Below are positions 31,161 to 39,658 of a stretch of 64,000 bases of DNA, in pieces. The DNA comes from a virus: positions 1 to 64,000 of IMG/VR virus record IMGVR_UViG_3300009370_001221; one strand, written 5' to 3'. A program made the translations under genes and the position numbers. A model generated the notes under the pieces. The model was not told the DNA's origin and did no database searches. It saw only the letters and a list, made by a program, of their open reading frames with translations. Each line of letters starts with the position of its first letter. Within the stretch, counting starts at the first letter, position 1.

Positions 31161-31453
31161 TAACTTGGCATGGCAAGACCAGTAGTTCCTTGGATATACT
31201 GGTCAGACATTTCTTTTCTTGTTGGTGCAATTACTATACAATTATGTTTAGAAAGAGTTACAGTGGTATCCATTTCCATTGTTAACATAAATTGACTAAT
31301 ACCTACACCTTGCGGTCCTACTTGTAGAGACATTGGCTTGTCTACTGTAATATGAGTATCTGTTTCTTCTTCAAATCTAGCAACTAATTCTTCACCAGTT
31401 ACTAACTTAATTGATATTACATCACCTTTTTTATGATTGATTTCGATTAACAT
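31160..31453 (-). CDS. LSm-like protein
   Basis: 97 aa from ATG 31453 (AAGGAA upstream; a GTG at 31483 is the longer option). KKGDVISIKLVTGEELVARFEEETDTHITVDKPM resembles the Sm1 motif (V.V.L..G....G.....D..); the rest has a beta strand pattern. It might bind RNA like Hfq or be a structural beta barrel. Next to the CDF gene, with a 23-nt overlap. Confidence 0.5.
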   Translation of the reverse strand: MLIEINHKKGDVISIKLVTGEELVARFEEETDTHITVDKPMSLQVGPQGVGISQFMLTMEMDTTVTLSKHNCIVIAPTRKEMSDQYIQGTTGLAMPS

Positions 31454-32051
31454 CCATACTTTCCTTAAAAATTCTAATAGCACTATAACATATTAATAGG
31501 CCTATACCACCACCAATTACGACATCTGGTATATTGCTCTGCGTTAGTCCTACTAATATACCAGCAATAATAATACCAACACTTGATATGGCATCATTTC
31601 TACAACAAATATATGCACTCTTTAAATTAATGTCTTTATTTTTATAATATAACAATAACATAGCAGATGCTATATTACCTATTAATACAAAAACTCCTAC
31701 TAAAGTAATAGGCGTAGCATTAGGCACATATCCTGTTATTACATTTTGAATAACATACCATAACGCTAATATACCAAAACTTAACATTATTATTGCTTTT
31801 AATAATGCGACTTTTGCTTTTACTATCAGACTAGAACTCATAACAAATATACTGCCTAATAGGATTAAAGCATCACCTATATTATGAGCACTATCACCAA
31901 GTAAACTAGCAGAATGGGATATTACACCAAAATATAACTCAACAACAAACATCAACGCATTAATTAAAAAACATATAATTAAAGCATTGCGTTCACATGC
32001 GCCACATTCTTCTAAATCATGACAGTCATCGTCTAAACATATTCGAAACAT
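31431..32051 (-). CDS. Cation diffusion facilitator (CDF) transporter
   Basis: 206 aa, six membrane segments. The Cys-rich N-terminus (CLDDDCHDLEECGACERN) may bind metal. SLLGDSAHNIGDALILL contains the HxxxD metal site of TM2; the TM5 block is CCRNDAISSVG, where the usual His is replaced by Asn. It lacks the C-terminal cytosolic domain (short form). CDF proteins export Zn, Cd, Co or Fe using protons. The cluster with glutaredoxin and a metallothionein-like peptide suggests metal or thiol handling. Confidence 0.8.
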   Translation of the reverse strand: MFRICLDDDCHDLEECGACERNALIICFLINALMFVVELYFGVISHSASLLGDSAHNIGDALILLGSIFVMSSSLIVKAKVALLKAIIMLSFGILALWYVIQNVITGYVPNATPITLVGVFVLIGNIASAMLLLYYKNKDINLKSAYICCRNDAISSVGIIIAGILVGLTQSNIPDVVIGGGIGLLICYSAIRIFKESMDVNRNQS

Positions 32052-32284
32052 TATCCCAGTAGTAGAGTATCTGGTGTCTCCACTAGTCCATTAAATCCGC
32101 CTTCTACTAATCGATCATTGATATAAATTTGTGGAACGGTTCTATGACCTTGTTCCAAAATCCATTGGCGTGCTTCTAGATCTTGTTCGATATTTACCTC
32201 TTCATATGTTATATTTTTTGATTCTAGATACTGCTTTGCTCTTACGCAGAAAGCGCAAGAGTTCTTACTATAAATTTTGATCAT
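32051..32284 (-). CDS. grx: Glutaredoxin
   Basis: 77 aa. KNSCAFCVRAKQYLE has the CxxC active site (CAFC), RTVPQIYIND holds the cis-Pro and GGFNGL the glutathione-binding tail. Likely electron donor for the phage ribonucleotide reductase encoded two genes upstream. Its start overlaps the metallothionein-like stop (ATGA). Confidence 0.9.
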   Translation of the reverse strand: MIKIYSKNSCAFCVRAKQYLESKNITYEEVNIEQDLEARQWILEQGHRTVPQIYINDRLVEGGFNGLVETPDTLLLG

Positions 32285-32412
32285 ATTAAACCTTTCCAGT
32301 CTTTACTATGATCTACTTTGTGGCAATCACAGCCACAATCTTCACAGGTACAAATTCCTGTCTCATCGCATTTACAATCTGGATTAGTGCATCCACAATC
32401 CTTTTCTATCAT
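32281..32412 (-). CDS. Cysteine-rich metallothionein-like peptide
   Basis: 43 aa with nine Cys packed in CGC, CKC, CTC and CEDCGCDC, plus nearby His. This is metal-binding-peptide composition, without sequence identity to a named metallothionein family. It joins the RNR stop (ATGA) and the glutaredoxin start (ATGA), so all three are one transcript. May buffer Zn or Cu, or provide thiols (inference). Confidence 0.75.
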   Translation of the reverse strand: MIEKDCGCTNPDCKCDETGICTCEDCGCDCHKVDHSKDWKGLI

Positions 32413-34322
32413 ATTTCGCATCCTCCGGCTACACATGCTAATTCTTGACTGCTTGTAGTCATATCTTGTTGTTCATATTCGCTTAAAGTTTCCCAACTTA
32501 CATTTTTGGGCATACTTTGCATTGCTTGTTCATACTGTTCTTTAGTGCAATCTTGGTATGGTGCTTGCCGATACGTATGATCACTAAACGGTAAAAACGA
32601 TACACCAGACATTTGATCAAAGTGTTCATAAACCCACGCTCCGACCTCCAACCACTCGTGTTCTTTGACACTAATTGTTACTGAGGGTTTGTGTTCACAC
32701 CAATTATCTTGATAAATTTTCCATAATTCTAACTGTTCTATGGCTGTCATATCTTTTCTATAAACACCATATTGTGGCCCTTTCATTGGAAAGGAAAATA
32801 CTACAGTATGTTCTGGTTTTGTTACATCATCTTCTACAGGAAATCCTGCTTCTATCATCATTTTTGCTAATGGATCTTTTTTATCTGCTCTAACTGTTCG
32901 AATATAATATTGATTATGTCTTGCATGTATTCCACTTGCGCTATCTACTAATTGACTTACTGTACCTGATGGTTTTACACAAGTAATTGCAACAGATTGA
33001 TTAATACCAAGTCTCTTTGCCCAATCCTTATTAGTAGCAACAGCAACTTTTTTAAGTTCTGTGAGTAATTCCTCTAAACCTTTCTTTTTACCATTTGTTA
33101 ATGGATTATCCATAATACCTGTTAAAGAAACACCCAATAAACGCTCTTCATCACAATTCTGTAACCATCTCTTATTAAGATATCTAAAATTAGTAAGTGT
33201 TGATTGGAATGTGCCTAAAATAGTTGCATTAATAACTTTATCTTTTAATGTTTCAAAAGTATCGTTTGGACGAATTACTACTTCAGATAAATTACAAAAT
33301 TCTTCTGATCTTAAAATAATTTCACTGCAAGGGTTGGTGCCAAAATTATGATTTGGATCTCTACGTTCATTTTTGCCTGCTTGTTCTTTAGCGGCACGTC
33401 TGTTAAATATGCCACGCTCACCGGATTTGGACTCATAGAGAGATTTCCATTCTTCCATAAAAATACCAATATCAGGACGTTCAGTGTAACAAGCAGAATT
33501 ATTTGCTAATGCTCGTTGAGTTTGTGTTTCCCACCACTGTCCTGATTTTGCTAAACGCATTCTGTCGTCAGACAAATTTGACAAACTGATCAACGCAGAA
33601 CGCCTTACACCACCTACTACTACTATCTCCGCAATTTTACATGTAATATCATGACACTCTAAGGATGTTAGTCTACGTCCAGCGGCGCCTTTGAAAATAC
33701 CTACACAAAAATTAAATAAGTCTTCTAAAGGTTCTGGACCTGATGCTCTACCACCAAATGTTTTTAATGGAGAACCTGCGGCTCTAACTCGCGTCAAATC
33801 CCATACAGGAATTTGTCCGCCGTACAATAGATGAACTAATTCTTTGAGTGCTTTGGCCCAACCCAATTTAGAGTCACTTACTACAATAGTAGTTTCTGTT
33901 GGATAAAAATCATCAGCAACTCGGGGCATTTCATTAATCATTTGGCGTTCAACACTAAAGCCAACGCCCGTACCATTCATTAAGATATAAAGTATTTCGT
34001 CAAATGCACGTGGGTTATCAATTGCTACAAATGAACAATTATAACCCGCGACATTCTCGCGATGTAATGCCTCTCCAGCAGTCATAAGACAGCGCATAGA
34101 AGGCATTGTTTCTAAATTTAATACAGAATCTTGAAGTTTTTCTTTAAGATCTTTTGACAAATTATAACTACATGTCTCCTTTAAATGTTCTGCGAAGAAA
34201 GTAAAGTATCTGTCTACTGTTTCTTCCCATGTTTCTCGTCGATTGTCTTCATAACGGTAACGAGAGTATCTTGATAAATGAATGTATTGCTGGTATAGGG
34301 AGGGTAATTGATTATCTGCCAT
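32409..34322 (-). CDS. nrdJ: Class II (B12-dependent) ribonucleotide reductase, monomeric type
   Basis: 637 aa. GYNCSFVAID near residue 96 gives the first redox Cys, NPCSEIILRSEEFCNLSE near 330 the second and the thiyl-radical Cys block, and CVAGGCEI at the C-terminus the external redox pair. No NrdB partner is encoded nearby. The family resembles Lactobacillus RTPR. It makes dNTPs for phage DNA, needing adenosylcobalamin. A near-consensus sigma70 promoter (34349-34377) fits early expression. Glutaredoxin follows in the same transcript. Confidence 0.9.
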   Translation of the reverse strand: MADNQLPSLYQQYIHLSRYSRYRYEDNRRETWEETVDRYFTFFAEHLKETCSYNLSKDLKEKLQDSVLNLETMPSMRCLMTAGEALHRENVAGYNCSFVAIDNPRAFDEILYILMNGTGVGFSVERQMINEMPRVADDFYPTETTIVVSDSKLGWAKALKELVHLLYGGQIPVWDLTRVRAAGSPLKTFGGRASGPEPLEDLFNFCVGIFKGAAGRRLTSLECHDITCKIAEIVVVGGVRRSALISLSNLSDDRMRLAKSGQWWETQTQRALANNSACYTERPDIGIFMEEWKSLYESKSGERGIFNRRAAKEQAGKNERRDPNHNFGTNPCSEIILRSEEFCNLSEVVIRPNDTFETLKDKVINATILGTFQSTLTNFRYLNKRWLQNCDEERLLGVSLTGIMDNPLTNGKKKGLEELLTELKKVAVATNKDWAKRLGINQSVAITCVKPSGTVSQLVDSASGIHARHNQYYIRTVRADKKDPLAKMMIEAGFPVEDDVTKPEHTVVFSFPMKGPQYGVYRKDMTAIEQLELWKIYQDNWCEHKPSVTISVKEHEWLEVGAWVYEHFDQMSGVSFLPFSDHTYRQAPYQDCTKEQYEQAMQSMPKNVSWETLSEYEQQDMTTSSQELACVAGGCEI

Positions 34323-34348
34323 AGTTGAGATCCTTAATTATAATATCT

Positions 34349-34377
34349 ATTATACAATAAAACGCTTTGATTGTCAC
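34349..34377 (-). promoter_or_regulatory. Sigma70-type promoter of the RNR gene
   Basis: Minus strand GTGACA (34377-34372), 17-bp spacer, TATAAT (34354-34349). Confidence 0.65.
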
Positions 34378-34481
34378 GCCTTATATGTATATATCGAGAA
34401 AATGATATTTGAAGTATTTACCTGGTCTGTAACCAGATTATCCACGTGTTTAACATTTGCTAATATTAACTTCTAGGTATT

Positions 34482-36311
34482 TTAATTAATGATTTCTATT
34501 GCGTTTACAAACGAGGCCACGGTACCAGTGTTTGTAGTAGTATACTTCAACGTTGCAATACCACCACTATGAGTAACTGTAAACGAAACTCCAGTTGCGG
34601 CTGTTTCTTCATATTCATCACTAATACTTGATGCACCTGTTTTAATTGCTATATCTAAAGTACCTACTCTAGACTCTGAACCACGTGTAATTTTATAAGA
34701 AATTTTAACATCTTTTATTGAAGCTTCAGCAAAAGTAAGTCCAGTTGTAACAGCAGTTTGATTATCTGCCAATGTTATTGTTGTAGGAATACGTGCTTCA
34801 TGTTTACCCCATACTTGTTTTTCATTAGGTATATTGTAATAAACATCAGCATTATTTGTAGCAATTCTATCAAATGTTCCTACATCTCCATCTGGACGTT
34901 TAAAGTTATCTGAAATACTAGTACAATTAGATACATTTGAACTAGCATAGTTAATTACATCAGCAACAGCACTAGTAGTACCATCACCTGAGTTATTATT
35001 ACCTACATCATCAAATGTGTTGCCAACTGAATAAATGGCTGAACCATAGTCTACGTTAATGGCTTCATAATCTATATCACGAAATAAAGACCCCATTACT
35101 TTAAAACTTGTCGGGCCAGTTCCTGATGATGTTGATTCACCTAACCATATACCTCTGTTTGCAATGTCAAAATTACAATTTGTAAAATTAAAACCTTCAA
35201 TGGCGTCATTTGAATATACTCCAATTGGAACGCCCAAAAACTGACAATTGTTAAATGTAATATTTCGTGTTTTTAATGCATTTGTTTGTGTAACTTTTAC
35301 AGCAGCTGGTCTATCAGTACTATTTAAACCATCACCATTAGTATATGTGCCCATAAATGCCACATTTTCAAAATATGAATTAAGTGTTGAATCAATTTGA
35401 ATACAATCTTGTAGTAAATGTGTTGTATCTGTCGTTTTAATACATAGGTTGCTAACTACTAAACTCTGTGGTTGTATAGCACTGTTATTACCAATATTTG
35501 GTGCGATTTGATTTTTAGAATCTGATGTACGCATTACACAACTATCATGTCCTGCCGTTGTTGAAGAAGTAATAGTTACTGTAGCACTTGAATAACCTGA
35601 ACCACCATTTGTAACAGTAATTGCTGTAACTACTCCACCAACAATTGTTGCTGTTGCTGTTGCACTACTACCATCACCTGTAATTGTTACTACTGGAGCA
35701 GTTGTATAACCTGCACCACCAGCACTAACAGCAATACTCGCCACAGCACCTGAACTTAAAGTAGCGGTAGCAGTTGCATTAGTTTGTGTTTCATTATACT
35801 GTATAAGTGATTTACCTGGACCATCACCAAAAATAGTTGCCCAAGTTGGTATTTTTATTGGAGCAGTTACTTTATAAACACCTGCAGGGAAATATAAACT
35901 TCTACGTGCTTTTTGTGTAGTATCTTTAACAAACAATTCATACATTGCCCTATCAATTGCGGCGGTGTCATCTACTGAACCATTACCACTTGCACCAAAA
36001 TCCATTACACTAACATAATCATCTAACCTATCTTGCAATTTTCTAACAGTTGGTGCGCCTGCTGTGGCTCCTGTTTGAACTGTTGATGTTGCATTTCCCT
36101 CGTAAGTATAGTTTAACAATGACACAATATTACTGTGTTCTGTTAATACTTGTGTATTACCTACAATTGGCGCGCCGGCACTCGTTGGGCCGTTGCCAAT
36201 ATATAATTTACGAGAATCAGTAACCCAACCTAATTCTGCATGTGATAGTTGTGGAAGATTTGATTCCAATCCTCTACGATGTTGTATTCTTGAAATTTGT
36301 ACTATTGCCAT
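34482..36311 (-). CDS. Tail spike with pectate-lyase-type beta helix
   Basis: 609 aa. The N-terminal IQHRRGLESNLPQLSHAELGWVTD is a common virion-attachment module. Residues about 95-165 (SVMDFGASGNGSVDDTAAIDRAM ... LYFPAGVYKV) are the pectate lyase-superfamily start. Right-handed beta-helix turns follow (NCTSISDNF etc.). An insert near residues 185-250 holds two copies of a GGxGYTxAPxVTI-type repeat. Probably binds or degrades surface glycans. Leaderless start with TATAAATA 5 nt upstream. Confidence 0.75.
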   Translation of the reverse strand: MAIVQISRIQHRRGLESNLPQLSHAELGWVTDSRKLYIGNGPTSAGAPIVGNTQVLTEHSNIVSLLNYTYEGNATSTVQTGATAGAPTVRKLQDRLDDYVSVMDFGASGNGSVDDTAAIDRAMYELFVKDTTQKARRSLYFPAGVYKVTAPIKIPTWATIFGDGPGKSLIQYNETQTNATATATLSSGAVASIAVSAGGAGYTTAPVVTITGDGSSATATATIVGGVVTAITVTNGGSGYSSATVTITSSTTAGHDSCVMRTSDSKNQIAPNIGNNSAIQPQSLVVSNLCIKTTDTTHLLQDCIQIDSTLNSYFENVAFMGTYTNGDGLNSTDRPAAVKVTQTNALKTRNITFNNCQFLGVPIGVYSNDAIEGFNFTNCNFDIANRGIWLGESTSSGTGPTSFKVMGSLFRDIDYEAINVDYGSAIYSVGNTFDDVGNNNSGDGTTSAVADVINYASSNVSNCTSISDNFKRPDGDVGTFDRIATNNADVYYNIPNEKQVWGKHEARIPTTITLADNQTAVTTGLTFAEASIKDVKISYKITRGSESRVGTLDIAIKTGASSISDEYEETAATGVSFTVTHSGGIATLKYTTTNTGTVASFVNAIEIIN

Positions 36312-36316
36312 ATCTA

Positions 36317-36324
36317 TATTTATA
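36317..36324 (-). promoter_or_regulatory. Late promoter TATAAATA 5 nt before ATG
   Basis: Minus exact octamer ends 5 nt before the tail spike start at 36311. Confidence 0.6.
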
Positions 36325-36326
36325 CT

Positions 36327-37607
36327 TTAACTGTAATTACAATTACTACAGGTTGAAGCACAAATATGTAAATTTCCATTTTTACTATTATATGGTGCAT
36401 TTACTGTTTGGAGAAATATATTTTCTGATGTATCTGGTTTCCAAGTTTGTTTGACAAGATTCATAAATCCACTATCAAATACTGCTTTAATACTTCCATG
36501 CTTTAATGCATCATTTACATCTTGTTGTAAGCCTGCGTATTTTAAAAGTTCTCGAGTATCATATGTATATTCATTTGCTATTCTTGTATGGTTCAATCCC
36601 ATCATGCAACATGGATATACATAACCATCTGCTGTAATAAAAATTCGTTGTAAATCAACTGCCATACAATCTATTTTACGATTCTCAATAAAACGAGCTT
36701 CTCCTCCACCACGTAAAATATTATTAATATCTACATTATCAAAATTATTAGTAATATTGGCATATCCACCTAAATAACCTTCAAGCCAAGATTTCTCTGT
36801 AATATCTTTCTCCCAAGACTTTTCTTGATTTAAATATTTTTTACTGACAATTTTACCAAATTCTATTGTTTGTTTCATATCAACAGTATGCCCATCAAGT
36901 GCATCTACATTAGTATTTTCTTTTAAATTTGTTGTAGCATTCATATAACCATATTCATCTATAGTTGAGTCTTCCAATTGTCCAACATATACTCCTTTGT
37001 TATCCATAACAGGAGTACCATTAGGACGATCTGATTTAATAACATCAATATTATTAAAATTATATGCTTTAGCTAATCTTTTTACTTCTTCTAATTGATG
37101 TTGATTATGCTTAAACAATATAAATTGCCAACATGCATTTCCTCCAGCATCAATAAATGCTGTTGCATTACTTAATACTTTAAGATAACTTGTATTACGC
37201 CTATAAAACGAATGCACTTCTTCTGTAGTGCCATCAATTGCCCATATTATTTTCATCCCTTTACCATACTTTGCAAACTCTGCCCAATAATGTTGCTCAT
37301 ACATTGAACCATTAGTATTGAGGGTTGCCCAAATCTCTGGATTAACACTAAACAAATATTCTACCATATCGTGCAAATAAGGATTCATTTGGGCATCACC
37401 CAGATTACCACAAAAACTTATATCGTTTAATTGTTGCAAAAATTCTTCGGGCAATAGTATTTTAAACTGCTCAAGTGTCATATTGCCTTTATATATACCG
37501 GGTTTTGCCCCATAACCAAAATAATTTCGCGGACAGGCAGGACAAGCGGCATTGCACCGCTCTGTTATTTCTATTTGAACACTTTTAATATCGTTGAGAT
37601 TATACAT
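36327..37607 (-). CDS. Radical SAM protein
   Basis: 426 aa from ATG 37607. CNAACPACPRN is the CxxxCxxC motif near residue 18; ISFCGNLGDAQMN and IWATLNTNG fit the GGE-like and substrate strands. The C-terminal CCMMGLNH and CASTCSNC cysteines could hold an auxiliary SPASM-like cluster. The region near residue 277 is a GGYANI loop of unknown role. Target unknown; it may modify a phage peptide or carbohydrate. Overlaps the nuclease gene by 8 nt. Confidence 0.8.
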   Translation of the reverse strand: MYNLNDIKSVQIEITERCNAACPACPRNYFGYGAKPGIYKGNMTLEQFKILLPEEFLQQLNDISFCGNLGDAQMNPYLHDMVEYLFSVNPEIWATLNTNGSMYEQHYWAEFAKYGKGMKIIWAIDGTTEEVHSFYRRNTSYLKVLSNATAFIDAGGNACWQFILFKHNQHQLEEVKRLAKAYNFNNIDVIKSDRPNGTPVMDNKGVYVGQLEDSTIDEYGYMNATTNLKENTNVDALDGHTVDMKQTIEFGKIVSKKYLNQEKSWEKDITEKSWLEGYLGGYANITNNFDNVDINNILRGGGEARFIENRKIDCMAVDLQRIFITADGYVYPCCMMGLNHTRIANEYTYDTRELLKYAGLQQDVNDALKHGSIKAVFDSGFMNLVKQTWKPDTSENIFLQTVNAPYNSKNGNLHICASTCSNCNYS

Positions 37608-38280
37608 TATAATACTGGGCGACTTTATCATTCCAACCTTCAGCCACGGTGTCAAACTCCTCACCTTCAATAACAAATTCTTGATATGTTAAATCACGAC
37701 TGCACATTAGTATAACTCCAGTATTTATTTCTGTATCAAACATCTCATTATGAGCCTGAGCATAAGCAGTAAGTTGGCAAAAGTAATCATCAACCCATTC
37801 TCTTTTCTTTGGTTTATTTGTTTGCTTAAAATCTAAAATTGCTAACTTACCATTCCATAAACCAACACAATCTGTTGTGCCGGCATATAAACCACTGGCA
37901 TACAACGAAACTTCTGTGCCATATATCTCTGCTACTTGCCTAAAACCTTCCGCTATAATAACATTAGACATACTATATGCTTGCTGATGTATTTGATTAC
38001 TGCCTACTTTTCTCTTTTCACTGTTAATGTATAATTCTAAATTTTTATGCATTAACGTGCCAACATTAGCAGCTTCTGTAGTAATTTGCTGTGCTTGCTC
38101 TGTGCCAACACGCTTTCTCCAATTTGCTAATGCTTCTCTTTTTTCTTTTGATTTTGTTGCATCTAGTATAGTTGTAACACTAGGAACACTTGAGCCATCA
38201 GGTAACTTATAATGGCGTTTTCTGTCTATTGTTGTTACTCTGTCAATAGGAGAGTATTCGTATTTCTCTAATAATAGCAT
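37600..38280 (-). CDS. PD-(D/E)XK-type exonuclease
   Basis: 226 aa. SVPSVTTILDATKSKE at the start, GTLMHKNLELYI (motif H), then YAGTTDCVGLWNGKLAILDFKQTN, the D...D-x-K catalytic motif, with QLTAYAQAHNE as the following Q-x-x-x-Y. This matches the RecB/MGME1-like nuclease group common in T4-like marine phages. Probable role in DNA degradation or recombination. It has a consensus sigma70 promoter (38287-38315). Confidence 0.85.
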   Translation of the reverse strand: MLLLEKYEYSPIDRVTTIDRKRHYKLPDGSSVPSVTTILDATKSKEKREALANWRKRVGTEQAQQITTEAANVGTLMHKNLELYINSEKRKVGSNQIHQQAYSMSNVIIAEGFRQVAEIYGTEVSLYASGLYAGTTDCVGLWNGKLAILDFKQTNKPKKREWVDDYFCQLTAYAQAHNEMFDTEINTGVILMCSRDLTYQEFVIEGEEFDTVAEGWNDKVAQYYNV

Positions 38281-38286
38281 TGTTAT

Positions 38287-38315
38287 ATTATAGTTGATTT
38301 ATATTTAAATGTCAA
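38287..38315 (-). promoter_or_regulatory. Consensus sigma70 promoter of the nuclease gene
   Basis: Minus TTGACA (38315-38310), 17-bp spacer, TATAAT (38292-38287). Confidence 0.75.
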
Positions 38316-38319
38316 GTAT

Positions 38320-39639
38320 TTAAGACAAAGGTCTTGTATGCGGATTATTTGTAGGTTGGGTGAGCCGCCACTCATCCCATTCTTTGGCTGTCATTGTACC
38401 ACCAGGAACTGCATCACCTTTCGCTTTAAAGGCCGCTAACTGGTCCGCCATTGATGAGTGTTCTTTATCATCATCATAATTTGGGTGGAATGGCATATCC
38501 AGTGTATTACCTACAGGACCAAATGTCTCAGGATTCTCTGCAAAAAAGTCATTTAATTTTTCAATATATGGTTTATATTTGTCAAGAGCTTGTTTATTTT
38601 GTTTGCCTAATGCTTCTATTGGCTCTATATTATTCATATCCATCTCTGGATCATATTCTGCAGATATATGAGACTCTCCATGTTTATCACGCAAACTATA
38701 AATTAAATGGCCGCCGGGTGATTCTCCAGTTTCTATATCAGCATCGGCTTCTATAATCCGGTGTGCCATCCAATCAAGTGCTTCTTCATCACTCATCTCT
38801 ACTACTAGATCTGCACCTATCTCTTCCTCCCACGGATCTACGCGGTCCAATTTATCCTCTATATAATCTTGAATGGAGCCGTTATCTTCTATCCAGTTTT
38901 CGAGGAACTCATAAACATTATCGTCAGTATGGTCTACTGGATCGTATTCGGCAGCAAATTCATTTCTTAATCCAAACGTTGGATCCATGGCTTCCTCTTG
39001 ACCAACTGGACAATAACCACTAATGCAATTTTGCATCATTTCGCCTTCGCGTTCCATTTCTTGTTTTGAGTCTAAACGCACCCACATAAAACCATTATCA
39101 AATCTCATTATAATTGGTGCTTCAGTTTCTAAACGTTGCCTTTCTACTTTATCATGTTTCCATTTTTGAGCACCTAATTGAGTCATAACATTCAGTGCTT
39201 TTTTTATGCCTTGGAAATCATATTTTCCTTGTTGATAAGCATTTTTAATAGGAGCAAGTTTATTTTTAATATCTATGTCAGTGTCCGGATCAGATAACTT
39301 TTCATGAAATTTGGAAAAGTTTGCGTTGTAAAGTGCCATTAAATCAACATGCAATTGATTTAAATCTTTTTCTTCAATTGTATATACTTGGTCTGTAGCG
39401 TTTTGAATATAATCTGGATCTTTTTCTGTTGGTGTGTAAGTTGTTAGCGCATACTCTACGTAGTTGCCATTAATAATATCCTTTCTCATTCTTTTTAAGA
39501 AAGCGTTGTGATTGATATCCATATCCAAATTTGACAAGTCAACACTTAAATCACGTATGAACTTGTCAAGACGTGCTAAACCCTGTGGCTCAACGTTTGC
39601 TTCAATTAGTATTGGATTAAAAAATTCGGCTAATAGCAT
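38320..39639 (-). CDS. PcfJ-like protein, possibly internal virion component
   Basis: 439 aa. EMMQNCISGYCP (Cys and Gly), HLIYSLRDKHGESHISAEY and EALGKQNKQALDKYKPYI resemble the PcfJ-like pattern of large phage proteins; the function of that family is unknown. The first residues MLLAEFFNPILIEA fit the shared N-terminal pattern. It has a late octamer 6 nt before ATG. Confidence 0.5.
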   Translation of the reverse strand: MLLAEFFNPILIEANVEPQGLARLDKFIRDLSVDLSNLDMDINHNAFLKRMRKDIINGNYVEYALTTYTPTEKDPDYIQNATDQVYTIEEKDLNQLHVDLMALYNANFSKFHEKLSDPDTDIDIKNKLAPIKNAYQQGKYDFQGIKKALNVMTQLGAQKWKHDKVERQRLETEAPIIMRFDNGFMWVRLDSKQEMEREGEMMQNCISGYCPVGQEEAMDPTFGLRNEFAAEYDPVDHTDDNVYEFLENWIEDNGSIQDYIEDKLDRVDPWEEEIGADLVVEMSDEEALDWMAHRIIEADADIETGESPGGHLIYSLRDKHGESHISAEYDPEMDMNNIEPIEALGKQNKQALDKYKPYIEKLNDFFAENPETFGPVGNTLDMPFHPNYDDDKEHSSMADQLAAFKAKGDAVPGGTMTAKEWDEWRLTQPTNNPHTRPLS

Positions 39640-39645
39640 ATAACA

Positions 39646-39653
39646 TATTTATT
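39646..39653 (-). promoter_or_regulatory. Late promoter AATAAATA 6 nt before ATG
   Basis: Minus octamer immediately upstream of the start at 39639. Confidence 0.5.
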
Positions 39654-39658
39654 CCGCA

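Noticed and set aside
32409-34322. Class I ribonucleotide reductase large subunit
   Set aside because: No ATP-cone plus NrdB partner, and the layout fits the monomeric B12-dependent type.
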